The position numbers and the translations under genes were made by a program. Shown here in pieces: positions 18,288 through 26,960 of a DNA stretch of 64,000 nt. The stretch comes from a bacterium (GTDB lineage Bacteria > Planctomycetota > UBA1135 > UBA2386). The notes under the pieces were generated by a model. The model was not told the origin of the DNA and made no database searches. It saw only the letters and a list, made by a program, of their open reading frames with translations. Location of the stretch: assembly GCA_030432695.1 (NCBI GenBank), contig JAUILN010000021.1, positions 62,001 to 126,000 of the forward strand, in the 5' to 3' direction. Each line of letters opens with the position of its first letter. Position 1 is the first letter of the stretch.

Positions 18288-19352
18288 ATGAAGTGCCAGG
18301 CCATGAAGTGGTTGCGCCGCGCGCTCGCCCTGCTCCTGGTCGCGCTGGTCGCGGCAGGGGCCTGGGTGTTCTGGGTCCTCGAGGTCGCTGTCCCCACCGA
18401 GGCCGAGGTCGCGGCGGTGCTCACCTCGCTCGGCAAGAACCGCGGCTTCGCCGACTTCCCGGCGCGGCGCGTGCCGATGCGGTTCGAGCATGGGGGCACC
18501 GAGCACGAAGTGGAGTTCGTGCATGCGCACGTGCCGCGGGATCCGGCGCGAGCCGACGCGTTGCCGGAGAGTGCTCCGCCGGTGGTGCTGATCCACCCCA
18601 CGCCGCACTCGCTCTACACCTGGTCCGAGGTCGTGTTCGGCAGCGGCGGCGGCGAGGGCCTGGCGGGCCGCGTCGACGTCCACCTGATCGACGTGCTCGG
18701 TCATGGCGTGACGCCCACCACGGTCGACGCGGCGGGCGCCGACGCGATGAGCTTCCAGCTCGGCGCGGACTGGATCGCCGCGGCGCTGGATGCTCTCGGT
18801 CTGAAGAACGTCTGCCTGGTCGGCCAGAGCTACGGCGGCGAGTTCGCCTGGCGCGCGGCACTCGACCATCCCGAACTCATCGGCCGGTTGGTGCTGATCG
18901 ACTCGGCCGGCTATCCGCGCGCCGAGGGCGACTGGCTGCCCGAGGAGGTGGCGCTGCGCGAGATGTCGCTGGCCTACTACGGCTATCCGCTGAACACGCG
19001 CGACAAGATCCGCCACGCGCTGCAGGTGCACTTCGCGGAGCCGGTCGCCGACGAGCGCGTGGAAGAGGTGTTCCAGGTCTGCCGACTGCCCGACAAGTGG
19101 CGGGCGATGGTCGACCTGTGTCGCGACGAGAACGGCACGCGGAGCGGCGAGATCGCGCGGATCACCCAGCCGACGCTGTTGATCTGGGGTGAGGACGACG
19201 TCGCCTACGACCTGAATCGCTACGGCCGGCGCTTCGCGCGCGACATCGCGGGCGCGGAGCTGGTGGTGGTCGAGGGTTGCGGGCACTACCCGCAGGAGGA
19301 GCGGGCCGGCCGCCTGGTCGAGGCGCTGCTGGCGTTCCTGCAGCGGAGCTGA
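18288..19352 (+). CDS. Membrane-anchored alpha/beta hydrolase
   Basis: A 354-residue alpha/beta-hydrolase-fold protein with an N-terminal membrane helix (about residues 9-27). The catalytic set is visible: nucleophile elbow GQSYGG, acid in WGEDD and histidine in GCGHYPQEE. An HPTPHS segment fits the oxyanion-hole region. Substrate is not evident; the family includes esterases, haloalkane dehalogenases and C-C hydrolases. A second ATG at 18303 is an alternative start. Confidence 0.82.
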   Translation: MKCQAMKWLRRALALLLVALVAAGAWVFWVLEVAVPTEAEVAAVLTSLGKNRGFADFPARRVPMRFEHGGTEHEVEFVHAHVPRDPARADALPESAPPVVLIHPTPHSLYTWSEVVFGSGGGEGLAGRVDVHLIDVLGHGVTPTTVDAAGADAMSFQLGADWIAAALDALGLKNVCLVGQSYGGEFAWRAALDHPELIGRLVLIDSAGYPRAEGDWLPEEVALREMSLAYYGYPLNTRDKIRHALQVHFAEPVADERVEEVFQVCRLPDKWRAMVDLCRDENGTRSGEIARITQPTLLIWGEDDVAYDLNRYGRRFARDIAGAELVVVEGCGHYPQEERAGRLVEALLAFLQRS

Positions 19353-19359
19353 ACCGTCT

Positions 19360-20139
19360 TCATCCGGGTAAGGCCGCGACCGCTTCGCGGAGCGCGCGAT
19401 GGCCCTCGGTCAGCCGCGGGCCGGGGCGACCGAGCCAGGCCTCGGGGATCGGGACCACCCGCTGCTCGCGCACCGCGCGGGTGTCGGCGAACGCCGGATT
19501 GTCGTAGACGACCTGCGCGCGGTACTTGTCGAACGGGACCCCGCACCACGCCAGGACGATCACGTCGGGATCGAGTGCTGCCACCTGCTCGTCGGTCAGC
19601 GGTTCGCTGATCACCTCGCGGTCGCCGAGCGCGTTGTGGGCTCCGGCGCAGTGCAGCAGGTCGTGGGCCCAGCTCCGGCGGCCGGGGGCGATGACCGGTT
19701 TGGGCCACCACTGGATCAGCACACGCGGGGTGTCGGCGCGGGGAGCGGGGGCCTCGTCGATCTCGGCCTGCATCGACGCGACCAGCTGCTCGCCGCGGTC
19801 GGTCACGCCGAGGCGCGCGGCGATGTCGCGGATGTCGCGGTAGACGTCGTCGAGGGACTCGGGGGCCGGCGCGATGAACGGGAGGTCTCTGGCGCGCAGA
19901 CGCTCCAGGACCTGCTCGTGGCCGGGCACCGTCAGCGAGGCGAGCACCAGGTCCGGCCGGTGCGCAGCGACCAGCTCCGCGTCGACGTGCAGGTCGCGAC
20001 CCACCCTCGGCAGCTTCGCGACGACCTCGGCCGGATGGTCCGAGTCCGCGTCGACCGCGACCAGGCGATCCGCGCAGCCGAGCGCACAGACGATCTCGGT
20101 GTTCGAGCAGGTCAGGGACACCACGCGCTGCGCGACCAT
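19360..20139 (-). CDS. BtuF-like (cobalamin/siderophore-type) binding protein without export signal
   Basis: A 259-residue protein with the periplasmic metal-cofactor binding fold of BtuF/FhuD proteins: RVVSLTCSNTEIVCALG at the N-terminus, ELVAAHRPDLVLAS, and ALDPDVIVLAWCG in the second lobe. The start at 20139 leaves no signal peptide or lipobox; related cobalamin-binding proteins lacking a signal are common. No permease or ATPase gene adjoins it. It could sense or store a cobalamin-type ligand in the cytoplasm; transport is only one option. Confidence 0.72.
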   Translation of the reverse strand: MVAQRVVSLTCSNTEIVCALGCADRLVAVDADSDHPAEVVAKLPRVGRDLHVDAELVAAHRPDLVLASLTVPGHEQVLERLRARDLPFIAPAPESLDDVYRDIRDIAARLGVTDRGEQLVASMQAEIDEAPAPRADTPRVLIQWWPKPVIAPGRRSWAHDLLHCAGAHNALGDREVISEPLTDEQVAALDPDVIVLAWCGVPFDKYRAQVVYDNPAFADTRAVREQRVVPIPEAWLGRPGPRLTEGHRALREAVAALPG

Positions 20140-20144
20140 GCCCG

Positions 20145-20240
20145 CCGTTGTAGTCGTACACCCGGTGACTGGCACCCACCGCTTTGCGCGGCAGACTCTG
20201 TCGTAGTCCGTGCCTGGCACCAACTACGACAGACTCTTGA
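20145..20240. repeat. REP-like palindromic repeat pair
   Basis: Between the BtuF-like gene and the macroglobulin gene are two related units: TAGTCGTACACCCGGTGACTGGCACC and TAGTCCGTGCCTGGCACC. The second is the loop of a strong stem, CTGTCGTAGT against ACTACGACAG (10 bp perfect, extendable with one mismatch). The TGCCTGGCACC core resembles small dispersed palindromes of the REP type. Because it lies between the 5' end of one minus-strand gene and the 3' end of another, it may also end transcription. Confidence 0.6.
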
Positions 20241-20250
20241 GTGTAGGTCG

Positions 20251-23200
20251 TCAGCGCAGTGGTTCGACTTCGATGCGCAGCGGGGGGGCCCAGCGGCGGG
20301 AGGTCGGGGTGTAGTAGAGCCAGGCGCGGGATGCGGCGCCGGTGGTGGTGCCGGGCAGGCGCGCGATGCACTCGAGGAGGAGTTCGTGCCGGCCCTGTGC
20401 CTCGAGGCCGCGCCAGTAGAAGACGAGCTCGCGACCGCGGGTCTCCCAGTGGGCGACGTCGCCGGCTGCGACGAGGGCGTCGAGGATCTCGGTGGGGACC
20501 TCGAGGCCGGCGGGCAGACCGACCGTCGCGGTCAGCATCGGCATCGGCTCGTCGGTGAGGTTGCCGACCACGATCCGCAGCGGCACCACGTCGCCTTCGG
20601 TGGCGCGGGCGGGCAACTCGGTGCGCAGGGCGACCGGTGCATTGGGATCATCGGCCGGACGGTCGGCGTGGTAGCTCAGCTCGGCCGACCACGGCATCTC
20701 GGCGAGGCCGCGGACCCGCAGCTCGACCCGGTGGTCGGCACCCCGCTGCAGCAGTGAGGTCAGCTCCACCTCGATCGGGTCCACGCCGTCCGGATCGAAC
20801 GGTCTCGTCACCGCGACCTCGTCGTCGACCAGCACTTCGAGAACCGCCTCTCCCGGTGAGCCGGCGACCCACTCCGGTTCCGACCGCGGCCGGCTCGCCA
20901 GTCCGGTCAGCGCGCGCAGCGCCTGGATCGTGGCCTGGGTCGAGCCGAACGCGCCGTTGCCCAGGCGCCTGGTCTGCAGGAAGCCGACCGCCTTGGCGAC
21001 CGCGTCGCGGGCCTCGGGGTCGGGCAGCCAGGCGAGGATCGCCAGCGCCGTGGTCTCCACCTGCAGCTCGCCGCCGGTGGATGCGGTGATGCTGCGGGTC
21101 GAGCCCGTGAGGCTGCCGTCGTCGGCCTGCAGCGCGGCCAGTCTGGCGCGGCCCTCACGCAGCGCCGCCTCCAGCGCACCGCCGTCGCTGCCGGCCAACG
21201 CCAGCGCGTTCACGCACAGCGCCACCTCGTAGGCATCGCTCGACTCCACGGCCCGCCGCGCCCGCGCCGCGAGTTCGGGAGCGAGGTCGCTCGGGTCCTC
21301 GCCGGAGTGCAGCAGCGCCATGGTGATCCAGGCATCGACGACCAGTTCGGGAGCGTGGCCGAAGCTGTGGAAGCCGGCGTCCGAGCGGCGGAAGCCACCC
21401 TGGCCGTCGCGGCGCTCCAGCAGCCAGGCGCGGGTCCGCGCGACCATCGCGGTATCGACCTGCTGCACCGCCTGCATGTCGGTGAACTCCATCAGGCCGT
21501 AGGCGGTCAGCGCGTCGTGCGCCGGGTCACTGCCGAACCACTCGAAGCCGCCGCTCGGCGACTCGAAGCCGACCAGGCGGTCGTAGCCGGTGGCGATCAG
21601 CTCGCGGGCGCGGCTGGCCAGCGCCGGCTCGACGCGGCCGGTCGACTCGAGGAACGACAGCACCAGGATGTTCGGGTAGGTCGTGCTCGAGGTCTGCTCG
21701 AAGCAGCCGTGCGGTTCCTGCAGCAGGCCTTCGAGGCCCTGGCGGAGCTGGGCCAGCACGCTGGGGTAGGCGCGTAGCGTCGCGGTCAGGGCGCGGGCTT
21801 CGTCGGGCATCGCGACGCGGAACCTCGTGGGCTCCGACGACGACAGGCTGCCGCCCCACGACCGCTGGTGTGGGAAGCCGCGCGGGACGATGCGGAAGCG
21901 CTGCGTCGTGCGGTCGACGAAGCCGCCGCCGGTGGCCGACAGCGTCACCGAAGGCGCAGCCGCACCGGGTTCGAAGCCGTCGCCGACCGTGAACTCGATC
22001 AGCTCGCGACCGCGCCCGTCGCGCAACGGCGCGCGGCGGGTCGATGGGGCGGCTGCGAGGCCGGTGAAGTGCACGTCGAGTTCGAGTTCGTCCACTCCCT
22101 CCGCCGCGAGTGCCACCGGCAGCAGGATGCGGTCGCCGGCCGACAGCTCGGTCGGCAGCGTGGCCTCGACGCTCAGCGGTAGCCGAGTGGCGAAAGTGGC
22201 GCGCGCCTGGGCCACGCCACCGCGGGCGCCGAGGCGCGCGTGACCATCGACCTCGATGGTCCAGTCGGTGAGCTGCTCGCCGGCATCGAAGCTCATCTGC
22301 GCGACACCGTCGGCGTCGGTCACCAGCAGCGCGTGCCAGGCGATGGTGCCCGGGAAGTCCTCACGGCTCCCGGTGTCCGTGTGGGAATGGGCGAACGACT
22401 GCTCGACCGCCATCGGCCGCATGCTGGCACTCGGTTGACCCGAGAACTCGCCGAAGGGCTCCTCCGCGAGCAGACCGCTGAGGGAGGGCTCCGCGAGTTC
22501 GTCGGCCTCTTCGTCGAGGGCCACGGCCTCGCGCACTGCCGCGAAGCGGACCAGGCGCCCGGCGGCCTCCGAGTCGAAGAAGAGCTGGGCGGATTCGAAC
22601 TGCCCGAAGTCCGAGACCTCGGCCTTGTCCTCGAGTTCGAGGGACCACACCTCGTCGCCGCTGGCCATCCCGAGCATCGCGCGCGCGTCCGGTGCGCCGG
22701 CCGCGCCGAAAACGGCGGGCTGCAACGTCGCGCATGCGAACACCGTCGCAAACGTCCCGAACAGGGCCCAGCCGAGCCGCCCCGCACCGCGCATCCCGGC
22801 CAACCAGGCGGCACCGCTCCAGAGCTCGCCGAGGATCCAGGCCAGGAGCAGCGCCACCGACACGCCCAGCGCACCCTCGAAACCACGGCTCGCCCGCCGC
22901 GTGTCGCGACGCAGCTCGGCCTGCTCACTCGCCAGCACCGCGCCCGAGTCGACCGCCTGCGGTTGCGCCAGCAGACCGTCGCGCACCGCGACACCCTTCA
23001 GCGGCGCGCCGAGACCCGCCAGTCGATCCGCGTCGGAGCCGGTCTCCGCATGCCAGGCGAAGGTCCGCCAGCCGCGGGTGCCGAGAAGCAGGTCGGTCGC
23101 GCGGTCCACGTCGGTCCCCTCCGGCGCGGCGTGCGCCACGAAGGGCTCCAGGTCGTCCGGTGGCGCCACGTCGGCGAGCAGCCCCAAGGCATCGACCAGC

Positions 23201-25200
23201 CCGACCCGAGGGATCCCGGCGAGCGTCGCGTGCGTCGCGTCGTAGACGTTCAGCCCGAGCGCCGCGTTGGCGACCGGTGAGCCGTCGGCACGCGCCGCGC
23301 GCACGGTCACGATCTGCTCGCCGCCCGGCGCGACCTCGGAGTTCTGCGTCGCGACGTCGAGCCGCAGCGCACCGTCGACCGCGCGCGCCACCAACCGCTC
23401 GGCCCGCGGCCGCAGCGTCGCGTCGAACACCGTGACCCGCAGCACGCCGACCGTCTCGGCCGGCACGTCGAGCGCGACCTCGTGTTCGCCCGCACCACGC
23501 ACCGTCGCCTGGCCGACCATCGCGCCGCGGCAGAACGCGGCGACCAGCTTCGGGCCCGCATCCGCACAGGCCACCCGCACCCGCAGCGGCTCGCCCGCCG
23601 GGTGGCGGTCGGCGAGCGAGCGCAGCAGCACCGCGTCGTCGCCGTCGGCTGTCGCCGGCAGTTCGACCTCGTGCAGGTTCGGGCTGACGATGCGCAGCCG
23701 GTAGGTCGAACCCTGCTCCGGCGTGAACGCGATCCGCCCCAGGCCCTGTGCGTCGGTCTCGAAGCGGGCCACCTCGCGGCCCTCGCCATCGACCAGCGCG
23801 CCGACCGCGTCGACCGGCCGTTCCAACGGATCGCGGACCTCCAGGTAGACGCGGTTCTCGAAGCCGGCGACCAGCCTCCCGCCCTCGGGCCAGGCGTGCG
23901 CCACCAGCTCGCCGGTCGGCACCACGAAGGTCTCGACGCCGGTCTCCACCGTGCCACCGTCGACGATGCGCGTGGTGAAGCGCGCCTCGCCGCGGGCCAC
24001 GTCGAACGGCACCTCGAAGCGGAAGCGGGCGCGGCCCATCGCGTCGAGCCGCGCGCCCTCGCTCCACACCAGCGTCCCGTCGAGCCAGAGCTGCGCTTCG
24101 CAGCCGGCGTCTGCCGCCGGCCCGCCGCCGATCCGACGCACGGTCACGTCGGCGACCCCCGGATCACCCGGCGCGTAGCTGCCCTGGTCGAGCGCGATCT
24201 GCTGGTCGAGGCGCGGGCGCACCATCCGGCGCACCAGGATCCCGGTCGAGGCGACCACCGCGTCTTCCATCGGATCGACGATCTCGACCGTGTAGCGCCC
24301 GCCTGCCAGTTCCTCGGGCAGGTCGGCGGCGGCCGCGGCCACCTGCTGGCGGTCGTCGAAGCGCAGCGACGGCCAGCTCGCGACCTCGGTGCCGGTGCCG
24401 TCGACCAGCCGCAGCGACAGTGCGGGCTGATCCGCCGCGGTCGCCGGCAACTGGGTCAGACGATCGAGGCGCACGATGCGTGCGCGCACCAGGTCGCCGG
24501 GCTCGTAGTGCGGTCGGTCGGTCGTCACGTGGACGAACGGTCGCGCCTCGATGCCGGCCAGCTCCAGCCGCAGGTCGTCGGTGCCGGGCAGCGGCGCGCC
24601 GGTCGAGGCGTCGTAGCCGCGGACCTCGAGCGAGGCGACCCGCGCGGCGTGCGCCGGGATCTCCAACCGCTGCCGGCCGCGGATCTCCTGGCGCTCGTTG
24701 GCCAGCTCGTTGCCGTCGGCGTCGCGGGCGATCCACGCGACCATCGCCGGTTCCGCTCCGCCCTCGGCGTCGCGGGCTTCCACGGTGAACGCGTAGCCGG
24801 CGCCGTCCACGCTGCCGCGCGGGCCGCTGACCACCAGCTCCACGTTGGTCTCCCGGGCGTGCTGCACCTGCCACGCGCGGTAGCCCCAGTGCGCGGCGAA
24901 GCAGCCGACCACCAACGCTGCGGCGGCGGCCAGCCAGGTGGTGCGCTTCAACATGCCCTTCAGCACGCGAAGGCCTTCACGCGGCCGCGTGAGTTTCGGG
25001 ACCTCGACGGTCGCGGCCTCGCGGAGCACGTCGCTCTGGGCCCTGGTCGCGGTCCAGAGTGCGGCGACCCGCGGGTCGGCGGCGATGCGGGCGCGCAGCG
25101 CGTCGGGGTCGGGGTGGCAGCCGAACTCGAGTTCGAACAGCTCGTCGAGCAGGTTCTCTCGCTCGTCGGCCGAGAAGTCGTTGCGGTCGTCAGGGTTCAT
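20251..25200 (-). CDS. Membrane-anchored alpha-2-macroglobulin with N-terminal anti-sigma-like segment
   Basis: A 1649-residue protein. Residues 1-85 are hydrophilic and acidic and resemble the cytoplasmic part of an anti-sigma factor; a membrane helix follows (about 88-105). Outside are macroglobulin beta domains (for example DRPHYEPGDLVRARI), two further hydrophobic helices around residues 770-830, then the thioester domain with GCFEQ (Cys about 1166), an alpha/alpha-toroid region and a C-terminal beta domain. Alpha-2-macroglobulins trap proteases through the thioester after bait cleavage. The ATG overlaps the sigma-factor stop (ATGA), so sigma factor and this protein are made together. No penicillin-binding protein 1C, the usual bacterial partner, adjoins it. 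Confidence 0.88.
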   Translation of the reverse strand: MNPDDRNDFSADERENLLDELFELEFGCHPDPDALRARIAADPRVAALWTATRAQSDVLREAATVEVPKLTRPREGLRVLKGMLKRTTWLAAAAALVVGCFAAHWGYRAWQVQHARETNVELVVSGPRGSVDGAGYAFTVEARDAEGGAEPAMVAWIARDADGNELANERQEIRGRQRLEIPAHAARVASLEVRGYDASTGAPLPGTDDLRLELAGIEARPFVHVTTDRPHYEPGDLVRARIVRLDRLTQLPATAADQPALSLRLVDGTGTEVASWPSLRFDDRQQVAAAAADLPEELAGGRYTVEIVDPMEDAVVASTGILVRRMVRPRLDQQIALDQGSYAPGDPGVADVTVRRIGGGPAADAGCEAQLWLDGTLVWSEGARLDAMGRARFRFEVPFDVARGEARFTTRIVDGGTVETGVETFVVPTGELVAHAWPEGGRLVAGFENRVYLEVRDPLERPVDAVGALVDGEGREVARFETDAQGLGRIAFTPEQGSTYRLRIVSPNLHEVELPATADGDDAVLLRSLADRHPAGEPLRVRVACADAGPKLVAAFCRGAMVGQATVRGAGEHEVALDVPAETVGVLRVTVFDATLRPRAERLVARAVDGALRLDVATQNSEVAPGGEQIVTVRAARADGSPVANAALGLNVYDATHATLAGIPRVGLVDALGLLADVAPPDDLEPFVAHAAPEGTDVDRATDLLLGTRGWRTFAWHAETGSDADRLAGLGAPLKGVAVRDGLLAQPQAVDSGAVLASEQAELRRDTRRASRGFEGALGVSVALLLAWILGELWSGAAWLAGMRGAGRLGWALFGTFATVFACATLQPAVFGAAGAPDARAMLGMASGDEVWSLELEDKAEVSDFGQFESAQLFFDSEAAGRLVRFAAVREAVALDEEADELAEPSLSGLLAEEPFGEFSGQPSASMRPMAVEQSFAHSHTDTGSREDFPGTIAWHALLVTDADGVAQMSFDAGEQLTDWTIEVDGHARLGARGGVAQARATFATRLPLSVEATLPTELSAGDRILLPVALAAEGVDELELDVHFTGLAAAPSTRRAPLRDGRGRELIEFTVGDGFEPGAAAPSVTLSATGGGFVDRTTQRFRIVPRGFPHQRSWGGSLSSSEPTRFRVAMPDEARALTATLRAYPSVLAQLRQGLEGLLQEPHGCFEQTSSTTYPNILVLSFLESTGRVEPALASRARELIATGYDRLVGFESPSGGFEWFGSDPAHDALTAYGLMEFTDMQAVQQVDTAMVARTRAWLLERRDGQGGFRRSDAGFHSFGHAPELVVDAWITMALLHSGEDPSDLAPELAARARRAVESSDAYEVALCVNALALAGSDGGALEAALREGRARLAALQADDGSLTGSTRSITASTGGELQVETTALAILAWLPDPEARDAVAKAVGFLQTRRLGNGAFGSTQATIQALRALTGLASRPRSEPEWVAGSPGEAVLEVLVDDEVAVTRPFDPDGVDPIEVELTSLLQRGADHRVELRVRGLAEMPWSAELSYHADRPADDPNAPVALRTELPARATEGDVVPLRIVVGNLTDEPMPMLTATVGLPAGLEVPTEILDALVAAGDVAHWETRGRELVFYWRGLEAQGRHELLLECIARLPGTTTGAASRAWLYYTPTSRRWAPPLRIEVEPLR

Positions 25201-25769
25201 CGCGCACCTCCCGTCGCTCCATCGAGATCTTCCGGCGCGAACGCCGCGAGCTGATGCCGCAGTCGCCGCAGCGCGCTGCGCATCCGGGTCTTCGCGGTCC
25301 CCACCGGAATGCCGAGCGCCTGTGCTGCGGCCTCGAACGACAGGTCGCCCGAGACCCGCATCAGGAAGACCTCCTTCTCCCCGTCGCTGAGTTCCTGGAT
25401 CGCCAACCGGGCGGCGAGCACCGCCTCCGACTGCTGGGCCCGCGTGCCGGGCCCGTGTTCCGTGCTGGTGGGAAGCTGCCCCATCGCGTCGATCTCCTCC
25501 AGGCTCCGCGCGTCCTGCCCGCGGCGGGCGAGTGCGCGGCGCCGGTCCTTCGCCAGGTTCATGGTCACGACGAAGATCCACGCGACCGGATCGTCCGGCG
25601 GGCTGTCCTTGCGCAGTGCGCGCAGCGCCCGGAGGAACGCGTCCTGGAGCACCTCGAGCGGCTCGATCCCGCCACCGAGGATGCCGCGCACGGCGCCGGC
25701 GAGGCCGGCACGGTGCGTCTGGAACAGCTCGGCGAGGTCGTCCTCGGTGAGGGCCGGTTCGGATCGCAT
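25197..25769 (-). CDS. ECF-type RNA polymerase sigma factor
   Basis: A 190-residue sigma-70 family protein of the extracytoplasmic-function type. Region 2 is visible around EVLQDAFLRALRALRK and VAWIFVVTMNLAKDRRR, and the region-4 helix-turn-helix at LSFEAAAQALGIPVGTAKTRMRSALRRLR. It directly precedes and overlaps by four bases the macroglobulin gene whose N-terminus looks like an anti-sigma domain, so that protein is the likely membrane regulator. The start lies 91 bases from the divergent SDR gene. Confidence 0.9.
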   Translation of the reverse strand: MRSEPALTEDDLAELFQTHRAGLAGAVRGILGGGIEPLEVLQDAFLRALRALRKDSPPDDPVAWIFVVTMNLAKDRRRALARRGQDARSLEEIDAMGQLPTSTEHGPGTRAQQSEAVLAARLAIQELSDGEKEVFLMRVSGDLSFEAAAQALGIPVGTAKTRMRSALRRLRHQLAAFAPEDLDGATGGAR

Positions 25770-25860
25770 GACTTCGTCCGCGCCCCAGGACGACGCAGTG
25801 TCCGGTCCGGATTTCGATTCGTGAGAAGCGGGAGGGTCGGTGCCCTATGTTAGGCGGCCG

Positions 25861-26565
25861 ATGAGCAGCAACAGCAGCAGGAACGTGGTGGTCCTCGGCG
25901 CCAACCGGGGCTTGGGACTGGCCTTTGCCAGTCGTTTTCTGGAAGCCGGCGACCACGTGGTCGCGACCGCCCGCGATCTCGATGCGGCCGCGGAACTCGG
26001 CGATCTGGCGGCCCGGCACGAAGGCCGGGCCACCCTCGCCCGCGCCGACCTGGCCGACGGCGCCAGCCTCGAGGCCCTGGCCGGGATCGTCCCCTTCGAG
26101 CGCATCGACCTGCTGCTGGTCAACGCCGGCGTGTTCGGCGGCGAGGACGGGCGGATCGAGGCGGTGCAGCCGGCCGAGGTCGCGGAGACCTTCCTGGTCA
26201 ACGCGGTCGGGCCGCTGCGGGTCGCGCAGGTGTTCTGGTCGCGACTGGACGAGGGCTCCAAGATGGTCTGCCTGACCTCGCTGATGGGCTCGATCGCCGA
26301 CAACGGCGGCGGCGGCCGCTACGGCTACCGGATGAGCAAGGCGGCGCTGAACATGCTGGTGCGCAACCTCGGCCACGAGACCGAGCCCAAGGGCGTGGTG
26401 GTGATGGCGATCCACCCGGGCTGGGTGCGCACCGACATGGGTGGGCCCAAGGCGCCGCTGTCGATCGAAGAGAGCGTGGATGCGATGGTCGCGACGATCG
26501 ACGAGGTCGGCATGGAGCGGAACGGCGCGTTCGTGGATCGGAATGGGGAGCCGTTGCCGTGGTGA
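25861..26565 (+). CDS. Short-chain dehydrogenase/reductase
   Basis: A 234-residue Rossmann-fold oxidoreductase with nucleotide-binding GANRGLG near the N-terminus, LLLVNAG, an active-site YGYRMSK (YxxxK) and HPGWVRTDMGG. NADPH is likely from the arginine after the glycine motif. The substrate is unknown; the closest general type is the C-factor-like SDR group. An ATG at 25861 is preferred over one seven codons upstream. Confidence 0.88.
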   Translation: MSSNSSRNVVVLGANRGLGLAFASRFLEAGDHVVATARDLDAAAELGDLAARHEGRATLARADLADGASLEALAGIVPFERIDLLLVNAGVFGGEDGRIEAVQPAEVAETFLVNAVGPLRVAQVFWSRLDEGSKMVCLTSLMGSIADNGGGGRYGYRMSKAALNMLVRNLGHETEPKGVVVMAIHPGWVRTDMGGPKAPLSIEESVDAMVATIDEVGMERNGAFVDRNGEPLPW

Positions 26566-26587
26566 GTGGAGCTCGTGAGCGGGAGCG

Positions 26588-26959
26588 ATGGCGGTGACTG
26601 AAGGATCGAGTCCCGTTCCGGAGCGAGCGGCGCCGCCCTTGCTCCGGCTGCTCGCCTGGTTCCTGTTCGCTGGCTTCTTCGTGCTGTGTGCTGCCGTCGG
26701 GGGCGGCGTGCTCGCCTTCGCGCTGTGCGACTCGCTGACCGGGCGCGTTGGCCTTGGCTTCAGCATGCTGGTCGCGGCCGTGGTGATGGGGCTCGTGCCG
26801 TTCTTCGCTGGCTACGTGGTCTTCGCGCTCGCCGCGGCGCGCAGCGAGCTAAGCGACGAGCGGCTGCAGCGCCGGCGGCTCGAGGCGCGCGTCGCCGAAC
26901 TCACCAAGGACGGTTGCCAGGGCCCCAGAGCGGCCGGACGTGCAGGTCCGGAGCCGTAG
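26588..26959 (+). CDS. Two-helix membrane protein with C-terminal coiled coil
   Basis: A 123-residue protein with two strong membrane helices (about residues 18-45 and 55-82) followed by a charged, Arg/Glu-rich stretch (ELSDERLQRRRLEARVAEL) that should be a short coiled coil on the cytoplasmic side. No family recognised. It is 22 bases downstream of the SDR gene and may be cotranscribed with it; it is convergent with the FG-GAP gene, with one base between their stops. Confidence 0.6.
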   Translation: MAVTEGSSPVPERAAPPLLRLLAWFLFAGFFVLCAAVGGGVLAFALCDSLTGRVGLGFSMLVAAVVMGLVPFFAGYVVFALAAARSELSDERLQRRRLEARVAELTKDGCQGPRAAGRAGPEP

Positions 26960-26960
26960 T

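Noticed and set aside
25201-26766. Reading the macroglobulin as a 2171-residue protein fused to upstream sequence
   Set aside because: The upstream part is antisense to the SDR gene and lies in a different frame from the sigma-factor gene; the ATG at 25200 overlapping the sigma stop is the natural start.
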